DNA of 64,000 nt from Hofstenia miamia. Taxonomy: Eukaryota > Xenacoelomorpha > Acoela > Hofsteniidae. A program made the position numbers and the translations under genes. The DNA lies in NCBI GenBank assembly GCA_900660155.1, contig CABFPE010000777.1, positions 133,517 to 197,516 on the forward strand. The letters run 5' to 3'. Below are positions 43,839 through 55,900 of this stretch, piece by piece; positions within the stretch are counted from its first letter, which is position 1, and each line of letters opens with the position of its first letter. The notes under the pieces were generated by a model. It had not been told where the DNA came from. It searched no databases and saw only the letters and a program-made list of their open reading frames with translations.

Positions 43839-44914
43839 GAAAATGTGTGCATGCTTAAATTAGTAAAGAAGCAAGAGAAACACAATAACACTAGGTAAAT
43901 TTATGTATTTAATTCCTCAAGTAATTTATTTTGCAAAAGCATTTACAGCAGAATTTACTGTAGGTCTGTTTTTGATGATAAAGCGAATTTGCACAAGAAA
44001 CGTACATGCTAGCTTTTGATGAAAATTTACAAAAATCATAATTATGTTCAAATCACTTTTAGTACATTTGATGGTAAAGTGAAACAAATTTATAGAATGC
44101 ATGTGAGAGGGATTTTGCAAATGTCCTCGATTTACAAGTTCTGTGAATTCGTTAACTGGGAACTAAAAATTCTTGTAGTTCTCTGATACAAGTGTATAAC
44201 TAGCTATATAAAAAGTCAATTGATAGTTTATTGTAAAAATCAATTGATAGTTTATTTGAATTGAGTTTTACGTTTAAGTCAAGAGATGTAAATTTGTTCA
44301 TATTTGATTTCCATTAGCTCAGCAGTGTGGCATGTTGATATTAATTTGCATCTGGCATCATCATCAATTTTTAAGCTAATCCACGACCACTCANGAAAAT
44401 GTGCGCATGCTTAAATTAGTAAAGAAGCAAGAGAAACACAATAAAATTTATGTATTTAATTCCTCAAGTAATTTATTTTGCAAAAGCATTTACAGCAGAA
44501 TTTACTGTAGGTCTGTTTTTGATGATAAAGCGAATTTGCACAAGAAACGTACATGCTAGCTTTTGATGAAAATTTACAAAAATCATAATTATGTTCAAAT
44601 CACTTTTAGTACATTTGATGGTAAAGTGAAACAAATTTATAGAATGCATGTGAGGGATTTTGCAAATGTCCTCGATTTACAAGTTCTGTGAATTCGTTAA
44701 CTGGGAACTAAAAATTCTTGTAGTTCTCTGATACAAGTGTATAACTAGCTATATAAAAAGTCAATTGATAGTTTATTTGAATTGAGTTTTACGTTTAAGT
44801 CAAGAGATGTAAATTTGTTTATATTTGATTTCCATTAGCTCAGCAGTGTGGCATGTTGATATTAATTTGCATCTGGCATCATCATCAATTTTTAAGCTAA
44901 TCCACGACCACTCA
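43839..44914. repeat. About 0.5-kb direct duplication around a single N (44394)
   Basis: 43839-44393 and 44395-44914 are near-identical but differ by small indels and substitutions (for example an extra ATTGTAAAAATCAATTGATAG-like stretch in the left copy near 44230). This fits two alleles or an unmerged overlap. Confidence 0.8.
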
Positions 44915-45054
44915 TTAAGATCAAGCATGAAGCAAGTTGATAGTAATCTAAATAATAATTGCCACCACAGCTGACAAAAACAGCATGTTATTGAAAAAGT
45001 TTGCAGACACGAACGTTGATTTGATGTTGGTCCAGTTCGTACCAGATTCTCAAT

Positions 45055-45200
45055 AATAATATATGTGTTTATTAGGCCGGCAAATGCAAAACAATACAAA
45101 TGAATAAAAATCAACGAGGACAGTCACAGAAGATGAAATAGACCCAGATGGATGAGTAAGCAAAACGAGAAATCGGATCAGCCGATTAGACACGGGCACA
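45055..45200 (-). mobile_element. LINE 3'-end fragment (family C)
   Basis: Similar to 28006-28130: both have TTATTAGGCC(G/A)GCAAAT and AATACAAATGAATAAAAATCA. On the minus strand this is the 3' end of the family C LINE, including the CD(C/H)P.. C-terminal codons. Confidence 0.6.
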
Positions 45201-46647
45201 CAATACTTTCCAGCCCGCAAAACACTAATTCCTAATGGTTGCTAAATATTAAATCCTTAGAATGAGTATTTCACCATATTTCAAACTTTTTCATCATGAA
45301 GTAAACTACAAAACTATTAAGCTCTCAACTCCAAGCAAAACATCGTTATAAAACTATAATTGTAGTTTTGTAAAGCAATTGTGGTTTGCAAAGCAATAAA
45401 ATAAATACAAACCTTAACTATGTTTGGGAAAGCCTGGATTCGTCAGTTTTTCATATATACATTTGTTTATATATATATATATATATATTTCCCGCTTTTT
45501 GACATGGAAAATGCAAAAACCTTGCATTTGGCGGAAACGGTGTGAAATTTCTAAGGCATTTAGCGGGAATCGCACTTTTTCCCCAAAAACCCTATTTTTG
45601 GCCATTGCTCCCGCAGTATTCACTCGAACTTAAATATATTTACCATGGGGGTAGGTAAATTAAAGAGACACTACCCTGCGAAATTTCTAAGATCTATGTT
45701 TGGAAACGCGATTAAGATGAGGTTTTTAAATAACATTTAGCGAGAGATATATATATATATATATATATAGTATAGAGGTTTCTTTCGAGCAATGTACGCG
45801 TCTATTCTCATAATTACTTCTGCATCCTCCAACAGAACATCTATTGATATGTGATATATTGCAATGTGTAATATGCGACAATACTGTATGGATACAGAAA
45901 TTTCACAAGGTGGCGTTTTTTATGCGATAAATGAAGCCTTTCGATTTTTTAGAGTAAGTGAATGATTGTCAATCCTTTTGTATTAAGCACTCCTTACTTA
46001 TAAGTTGAAAGTATGATGCAGCTGCTCTATAGAACAGAAACAATGATTTAGATTACGAGCAGATTCAAATTTTATTGCATACATTTTTTTGATGTTTTTC
46101 TGTCTAATTATTTCTGTACACATAGACGTCTCTTTTAATATGCTATTTTAATTTAATTACAAAAAATCTTAATCTTGTTATTTGTTACCCTTTTGGAGAG
46201 GAATACCCCTTTTGCCATAGAAATCTAGCTGAAACATTGGCTACACCAGAATGTTCTTTATATTCATCTAAACTTGCGGTGATTGCACAGGTAAACATTC
46301 ATTGCAGATTACCAATTTTGCTATTCAATGAATTGATTGGGCCACATTTTCTATAAAAACACTTGTCTGTTTTGAACTTGTTTACAACATTGATTTAAAA
46401 TAAATACATTCCAAGTTGCAGAGTCAGCTTCGTTGATTTGCAATTTATTTCTCCCTAATTATTGAACTATTTTGTGGAATTGAGATGATATGATTGTTTT
46501 GGTAGATATATTAAAAAAATGTGAAAATATTCAACTTCCCATATTTTTTAATTGATTTCTTGTTTTGTGTTATAAAATAGGCATGACAGTAAAAATTGGG
46601 CTTTCTTAAAATGGTAAATATTTTTTTAAAAGTTATATTTTCTCTAG

Positions 46648-46950
46648 ATGTTTTCAGAAAGCACTCAACTCAGTCAATGGACGTTCTCCAGCAAGGAGGA
46701 GGTTTTTTCTCTACGTTTGAAAGCCTTTAACAGAAACAACGATCTTCTCATCACTTTTGACGAGCAACATGCTCTTCTCCTTCACTACGACCTTTTAATT
46801 CGCGAGTTTTGTGACAGCTTCAAACCCCCCATCCCGCGAACTACGATGGCTACAGCATGCGCTTATTTCAAGCGCTTGTACGTCCACCACTCTGTGTTTG
46901 AATGCTCTCCACAAAGTTATTATCTCACATGCGTTTATCTTGCATGTAAG
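46648..46950 (+). CDS. CCNH: Cyclin H exon with start codon
   Basis: 101 codons from ATG to LACK, then donor GTAATT. TATTTTCTCTAG immediately precedes the ATG, a good splice acceptor, so the ATG may begin an exon joined to an upstream leader. Confidence 0.9.
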
Positions 46951-49900
46951 GTAATTTCTACGTTATCAACTTCAAATTATCACATATATGTATTAGGTTG
47001 GTGCAAAAGTAATGTCAGATTTGAAGATTTTAGCTAAAACGAAAAACCCATTTTCTAGCAACAAACACTTTTCCAATATGTTTTAGCTGGCGTACCACAG
47101 TTGTATCAACCACTTCTAACTGTCTTGCAATTTCCCCCGTGGTAACAGCAGAATTCTCAGATACAAAATCCTCTAATCGATTGGAATCAAGCGTTTTTGA
47201 ACGACCTTCTTTGGATCATCTTTTAAGGTAATATCACCACGTCGAAAACGGAAAAACCATCTCCTGCAATTTCTTTCATTCACTATAATATCCCCATAAG
47301 TCGACTGAATAGATTTTGCTGCCTCACTTCCATTGAAACCTTGATGAAACTCGTACAGAAGAACATTCTTTAAATGATCTTTATTTGGGACAAACATCAT
47401 GGATGCTAAAATGATTTTGTGAAATATGACCGTAACACATTTAATTTAAAGAATATAATTTAATTTAATAAAAGAAATATGTTACAGTTCTATTAAAATG
47501 TAAGTAATTGACAAATGTAATTTTAAATATCGATTATTAAAATCGGACATCACTTTTGCACCAGCTTGATATTTTAAATTTGCTACAAATTTCAACCAAT
47601 CACTGACTACAAATTGTAATTTAAGCTGCAGCTTTACATAATAGTTCATTCTGTGAAATCATCTCATCTCGTGAGATTTACTGGGACCAGCGATGGACTT
47701 CGTCATTTTTTAAGGAACTGGGACCACTAACAACAGCCTTTTATTTTCTAAATGATTTTAAGTCTTTCAAAGATGTAAATAGCGTGTTCACAAATTATGT
47801 AAGACCCCATGCTACCATGGGATTTAATGAACTATGTGGTTACACAAATCCCTAATATTCACTTGTTACTTAAAATATTGTGTGAGAAGTACTAGATTAT
47901 GGGGGAAGCAAATCTATATACAATGGCGCATTATAATAACCTATTTAGGGGTTATTAACTGTTTAGACTATGCGGAATGAATGACCATGTAGAGCATTTT
48001 TTAAATTGTGCGGAAATCGCTTTCCCTATTTGTTTTTAAGATTTTACTAAGAACCTTTGAATTTCGTACTACCAATTAATAATAGAGTTTTAATTCAAAG
48101 TAAATATTGAATAAGTCATTTTAGAAGGTAATTTTAATTTTTTAATCTTGTAGCAAATGCATTATTATCAGGGCTGAGAGAAGTTAACTTGTTAACGCGT
48201 TAACTTGTAAATGAAAATTAGTTTTCCACATTAATTAGTTCAGCGCCTTATCGTTGGGGGACAATTGGGCGCTATGAGCTCAATGTCAACATTAAAAGAA
48301 ATTTGTTCTTGTATTGATTTGGAAACTGATGCTGTAGTATTAAAATTTTAATCATAATTACGATAAACACGCTAAGCCTCATGATTTATGAAAAATTAAT
48401 ATCGAAATATATACGACAATTAACTGATTTTTTCAAACATACCTGTACGATTTTCTCTATAAAGTAGATTTTTTAGTGGTGAATTTACTATTACATTTTA
48501 AATAACGTATATTAACGCGTTGACAACCTCAAATTTAACGTGTTAGCGTGTTGAAGAAACTTTTAACGTATATTAACTTCTTCTTTACACTGATTATTAC
48601 TGAATTAGGAGAGAAAATATAGCAATTTGTGTGCGATATTGTTTTTATAGCTTTAATATAAAAAGCAATAGTTGTCAAATTTTTCATACTAATAGTTAGT
48701 GGAATGAAGACTGTTGGATGATGTTTTGTAACAGTTAGCAATGAAATAACCAGTTCTTTTCACAATGAGCTATATATTCAGTATCATAGGTTGACCTTTA
48801 CTTACCTTTTCCAAGACCAACTATATTTTGCTGCGGTTTTAAAGGCTCTGAAGATTAACTAGTCTAAAAATTGCAATGAAAAATGGCATTTAATTAGGTT
48901 GATGAATTCAACGTGAACATAAACGATTTCATTAAATGTATTGGTGGACAGAATGCTTCGCAAGTTGCTAACACCATTCTTCAAACTGAACTTGATCTTC
49001 TCATCCGTCTTCGTTTTTGTCTCATAGTTCATTCACCCTACAGACCCCTGGAGGGGCTTTTTATTTCTTTAAAGCAAGCGAGTTCGCTGCCATTGGACGT
49101 TGTAAGTAATTTTACAATTTCTTAATTCTGTTGAATTTCTCACAAATTCACCATTCAAAATTTGTAAAATATGTTTGGTGTTCGTAAATTTATTTGGCAA
49201 GTGATTGAAACAAGTAATAATTTGAAGATATACCTTATGCCATTGAATTAATCTTATCGTTGCCAACAGAGTTTGGATGGAGTATATAGGCTTCTGAACT
49301 CGGCCCCAGGTTACAGAACTGTTTTTGTAACCAAGGAGTCCTTTCACTATATTTTTAAAGTTTGCAGTTAAAAAATGCGTCATTTTGCTATGATTTCTGT
49401 TCAATATATTTTTTAATATAGTACACAATAGGTCTTTATTAAAAACTTTAATATATTTTGTTTTGTAATGAAAGTTTTAAGTCAACTGTTATTATTCTAA
49501 ATTATCTTATTTTTATGTTTAGTGAACTTTTGCTTCAACTGCTGACTGACTGCTATAAATATCATGGTTTATTTAAATATTTCATCAAATTTACAAGTAC
49601 AATGTTGATATGTATATGTAAACTATTTTTGACATGAATAAATAAAAATATCATTAAAAACTGCAATTTTCTGTTAAATAAGGCGTACTGTGAGGTATTC
49701 GTTCGTGTATTCAGTAGGCCTATGAAACATAATCCCATAAATTATAATTTTCATGTAAGAATTAAAACAAAATCTGAAAATAACAATGCATGAGGATGTA
49801 GATAGTTAAATTTTATATTTTTAGATTTGTGGGTTAAGGAATAGAGCAGAAAACTTTCTTCTGTGGTCGCTTGCCACCGATGTCGGAATACTATTTCCAC

Positions 49901-52900
49901 CTTCCCAAATAGCGTTAGCTGCATTACACTACGCTGCCACTAAATCAAATATCAGAGAAAAGGTTCATTTATACAATTCTTAAATATGTAGACAGTCGAC
50001 CATCCTGTTAAAGGGATTTAAAATACATTGGTTGCTTTCGAAGTCTTCTCATGTTCAGTTATAATTTTAAAAATATCAGGGAATGAGTTACAGGCATGCT
50101 GTTTCCTTTCAATAGTGAGAAATACTTAGTTATTTCTGTGTAAGTGTACAATGAATATTCGATATTTTGTTGTATGGGGGGCATAGTCTTATTTTTGATA
50201 TTTTTCAATTAGCTTACAATAACGTTATATGGTTGAATTTCTTACATCTGTTGAGATATTCTTGTAAGTTATTTAGTCATTTCACTCAAAGTATGAAATG
50301 TAGATATCGATTGAGATTGTTTTTGACCAATGTCCCTCAAAACTTAGGTTTTCTTAAAATGTTAACATAGGTATTTCCATAAAATTGACAGTATGAATTA
50401 GCAATTCTTTTTCGCAAAGATAGAATGGTTTTGAGTTTACTCAAACTGATAATCTGGCTTCTGATTTTGTTTGCTTTCATATAATATAATTCTTATTCAG
50501 TATCCTTTTTGCATGGAATTAAAATACATGATATCAGAAAATTGCTAACATCTACATTTTAATTATTTTACAAATTTCTATCTTAAATCGTCTAAAATAA
50601 CCGAAGACATTTGGTCTCCTGTAGTTTCTTGTGGTCATCCCACATCGATTTCCGTCACTGCTCTCTGAGGTGAAAATCAGAGTACCATCCTTGAATATCC
50701 CCATGTTCTGTGAATCACTTTAATTTAACTCATTTCAGCTCTTAGTTTTCTAAAAAAAATTGATCTTCTGCACTAACTGTACCGGCTAAGTTGTTCGAGA
50801 CTGCTTTAGAGCGATCTTGCTTAGCCAAAGGAACTTGTCAATATGTGCTAGTTTAAGTACTTGATCAACAGAGATGATCTAATGGTGCATCGATTTGTAG
50901 AAGTTTATACATAACCTTTGGAATAACTGCATTTTATTCTCGTTATCAATGACAAATTGCGCAACATGTCAATTTAGACTTCTCTATGATATCTATTTGA
51001 GCATTTTCATTTTTCTGCTTTCAGGCATGGGATTAGGCCTGCACTTTACGGCCTCACCGTGGCTGTTGATTTCATGAGTAAACAAGGAATTACGACTACT
51101 ATCTTCCTCTTATGAATATTCCCATAATTAGTATACTAACGGGAACACCAGAAAAATCAAATAAGATGGAAAATTCGCAGTATTCAATAATCGAATTGAT
51201 TTGAGAAATCATCCACGCCAAGCTGAAGAGCAAGGTTTCGTTTGCACAAATTGTCAGCCTTTAACGTCGTCTACTCACAACTGATATGCAGCAACCGTTC
51301 AGGAATGAGCCGATGGCCACCAAAGGCGCGAAATTCCGATATATAGCAGACGCCCTTTTGCAACGAATGGTTTGGCTTACCAACAACAATTTAAATGAAC
51401 TGCTTCAGGATAACATCTACTGCTTCACTGACAATTAGCTTTCTACTGGTTGCAAGTGAGAAATTTTTCAGAAAATCTGATTCACCTATTATTCTGCCCA
51501 ACCACGTGTTTTCGGCGAGCGGCAAAATTTGCGAAGATTGCCTGTTGCTCAGCAAAGTAAACGTGCTACATCTGATTTGCGCTAAAGAACTAGACTCCTA
51601 GCAATTTTAACAAATTAGCTTTACAATGATGCGGGTTCTTTGCTACTGCCATAACATCTGGCGCATAAATGTTGAGAATGTCTACCTTATTTATTCGCGG
51701 AAGTTTGTTGATATCTGTCGTTTTGTATTGTGTTTTTCCAAAGCAGGGCTTTCACAAAAATATGCCATAAAGACTGTTAAAGAATTTCCCCGATGATTCG
51801 CTTTGAAGTGGTCGTTCAATCATCAAATTTCAACTTCAAGCCAACACGAGCGATTTTCTGTAACAAAAATGTCTTTGGTTTGAGATGATGTTCGTCTAAA
51901 AAAGCGCAAATTTATGTTTTGCATGACTTGAAAGACTAGTAAGAGGCTAATTATAACGATTTCATTCATTGATTTTGGTGTTCACAGCAATGTAATAGTA
52001 AATAATACAATATGGCAAGATGCTTCATAAACAGTATTTGTATTGACTAAATATCATCAAATTCATTATTAAATACCACTTTTATAGTAAGTAAGAGAAC
52101 GTATAGAAAGATTGCAAAAGCAATGAACAGCTGGAGCGAAAACTTCACAATATTCCTATTATGCCAACGCAGGTAAACTATTGTGACTAGGTGGTAAGTC
52201 ACATTTATAAAGGTATGCTAATCAAATACAGTTGAACTTCACTACTGCATAAACCCAATTAGGCACAACATTTTTTGCGTAGTATTGCATTTTACGCAAT
52301 ATTGGATTCTAAGACAAACGTGTGTACTACTCTATAATGAAAGTGGAAATGTCCTAAAAAGCACTCTCAATGTACCCTTGTATTGAAAAATTGGAATTTG
52401 CAACTGCACTGAAAATATTTTTCTGAAATATTTAGTAATTGTTGATTGACTTTTGTCTTCTCCTCGGTTTTGAGAACAATTCTAAAAGCTTTCCAATACC
52501 ATTATTGTTAAGATTATATTCTTCAGCCATTGTACGCAATACTGGAGTTAGTATGTAGAACAGTGGAACATTTGCGCAATCTTGGAGTATAATATGAAAA
52601 CATACTTGTATTTTGACATGGGACTTTAGCGTTGTTACCCGATAACGGATTATCCCTGGTTCTGAAATACGTGAACGATTTACTTAGGCAATTGTTGAAG
52701 ATTTAAGTTGGCTATTTAAATACATTTTCGATGTAAGATTTGATTGTCTTTCCATAATGACTTACTGTTGCATATTTTGAAATGCAGTTTTTGAGGTTTA
52801 TGTTATTTCCATTACTTAGTTGTTTGAGGTTTCATTTTCTATAATTGGTGTCACTCGTATTTAATCTATATACGTTATTCTATTTTTACTGGGAATAAAT

Positions 52901-55900
52901 TATTAAAAATTGTAATGCAGGGTGCCCATTAAAAAAGGTGGAATTTCGGTTGAAAATTTAATTATTTGTTTATCACAAAAATAAACAATTTATTTACTTA
53001 CTCATAATGATTATAATGTCACAAATGTTCAAAATGACTACCATATGCGTCTACACAATTGCGTAACCGGCTAATCCATGTGAAGTTGCTAATTTGTGGT
53101 TGGTCTCTATTGAAATGTTGTTTCAGAATCCTGTAAATACATCTTTGAGATTTTCAATGCTGTGTATTTCTGATCGATGCGATTTGATTGCAGAAAGCAG
53201 AAAACTCCAAGTGCAATAGTCCATTATATTTAAGTCCGGACTTTTTTATGGCCATTGTGGTGGTGTAATCATGTCAGGTGCGTTTTCTTGAAACCAGGCC
53301 ACGGTATTTCTGGCAGTATGTACCTTGGCACCATCTTGCTGCCAAATCCAATTATTGGGAGTAATGAGAGTGATGTCTGAAAACATCTGTGGCCGCATGT
53401 CATCCCGATAGACCTGATTAACCGTCTTCTTTTTTTTCTGTAATTAGGATTTCCTTCCTGATTAGGTGCCTATCACTCAATAAAACTTAAGATGGTATTC
53501 CAAAGCACGAAACTGCGGCATAGCACATAATGGGAGGCTGGTGAGGGTCGACTTCCGGCAAAATATCACTTTCTTCGATGTCGGTCTTAAAATTGACTGC
53601 TCTGTATATGCATTCAGCATGAATGATGATTCATCGGAAAACCATATTAACTTCCATACATCGTCATGCTCAAACCCTTCGATTATGGCGGATGGCTGTT
53701 GCTTTATGAAGTGTCATTTGTTTATGATTGTTTATCAGCTTGGGACACTTCACTTTTCAGTAACATTTTAAGTTTGAAGTTTTCAATACATTGAACACTG
53801 TTCATTTTTTAGATATGTAGCTGTTGTGCTATCTGCCTTTGGCTGGAATGACCTCTTTGCGGAGAACATTATTGGAAATTCCACCTTTTTTACTGGACAC
53901 CCTGTAGTTTATTTTATAAAATTCTATATTATCATAAAATAACAATTCTGTACTAGGTGCATTATACACTTATTTGAATACATCTTCCTGCAGAAATAGC
54001 AACAATTGCGAAGTGTAGTTTGTCAAAATGCGATCTAGTCAAAAGTTTGCCTGAGCTTTAGGAGGATCTAGCAGTTGAATATCCGTTTGCACAGGTTTAT
54101 TAATAAAACAAATCGTACTGATTGTAATCACTATTAACACAATTGTTGCATTTGACTAAGTATTAATGTAGTTAGTACAGGGTTATTTTTAAAACTAAAA
54201 CCCGATCCAACAGCACCCAATACTTAAATTATACAATTCAACCCATTAGAAAATGAAAAATCATGTTGATACCACAACGAAATGCCAAAAACAAATCATG
54301 GTGCAGATAAAACCGAGACATGCTTTGCAAGCAAACATGAAATTGTGCATTACATATTTAAAAGTTACAAAATGAAATGTTTAGAATATCAAACGTTTTC
54401 ACTTGCTACAAATGCTGTCTAATCGAATTTGATTTACGGCAGGTTTCCTTCCTCCATCTAGGGAAAACTTGGTAGTAATCGCGGCTAAAATGGATAAATC
54501 TAAATAAATTATTGCTAATTCATTTAGATTTTAAAATTTTTACTCTATTGGGAGACAGTGGTAATCTTCTAGTTGATTTCCTCTTAGGGGAGATAGTACC
54601 AAGCTCCAACTCTTCTCCCCACCAAATATTTTAAAGAAATTGTATAAGAAATACATCATCAATTGTTTCCTTCAGCCTGCTGATGTGGAAACTATAGTAT
54701 TTGTAACTGTTTCCCACAAGAAATCGATTACAAAAAATATGATTTCTATTTCGAATAAATGATATCTATTTCATCGAATAAGAAATAAATATCGAATACA
54801 AGATTTCTATTTCAAATGGATTTTTGTTGTATTTATTTGAAGTAGAACATATTATTCAACGATACTGGCATAATGTACACAATTCTGATTGAGATTCAAA
54901 TTAAGCATGAAATTGAAACACAATGCGGGTATTATTACGATGTAGTATTTCAATAGACACTTTAGTAACTTTGTATATTCGCACAGTTTTTTACAGACAT
55001 GTAACTGCCATCTGTTTACATTGTACAAAAAAAGACTGATGTGGAGGAACTGCACCCAATGCGAGTTACTTGTGATAGCAAATGTAATTTTGAACGTCAT
55101 TGCATTTGAATGAAATAAACTAGGTAGTAAATTATTCAACTTCGTTATTACTAATTTTGAATTGCCAATGTTTCTATGCGATTTTGATTTATTGGGATTC
55201 GAATTGAATAACAAAGAATCATCTAGTGCAAACAATAATTTAGAAGAATGTTTGAAAAATTAGAACCAACATATATTTAAGAAATAAACGAAATTCAGAA
55301 CATTTGTGTTAACTCAGACAGTGAATGAGTTGGCCTAATAAAATCCATTGGGAATTGAGGTTCCTTATATGTATTATCGAATTCCTTCATGTTTGCTAAC
55401 GTTAAATATGCTTTTTCAAACTAAATGATAAATTTCTAGGCACACTAAGTAAAACTTGATGTAAATTAGCGAATGAAATGTCCTCATGAATTGCGAGCAA
55501 ACGTCGGAGAACCGACAGACCTTTCACTCCAAACACAGGTCTACCCAAACTTTCTGCTTCCTTTGAGAATTACCATTCTCCATACTAGTTCGCGTATTAC
55601 ATATATCATTTATAGTAATAATAATAATAATAGAACGATTTATTCAATATGAACACAGCATAAGCATATATTTAAAATATTCAAAGAAAATTTTCTTCAA
55701 CCTGAGAACTTGTATATTATCTTCAAGGAGATTTATTTGATATCTTTTAAATAAACCATTTATCAGGTGAATTATACGCATCATATAAAATTGGTCGCTT
55801 TTCCTTTTCTCCTTGTTTTAATAATTCTAACCAGAGTTGTTTGGCGGCTGTTTTCAGAATCAACTATTGAAATGGAATCAATAAATGCTAAAAATAATAT

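Noticed and set aside
54852-55235. A 127-codon minus-strand frame
   Set aside because: AT-rich Asn/Leu/Ile/Lys-heavy composition without motifs, inside the cyclin H intron.
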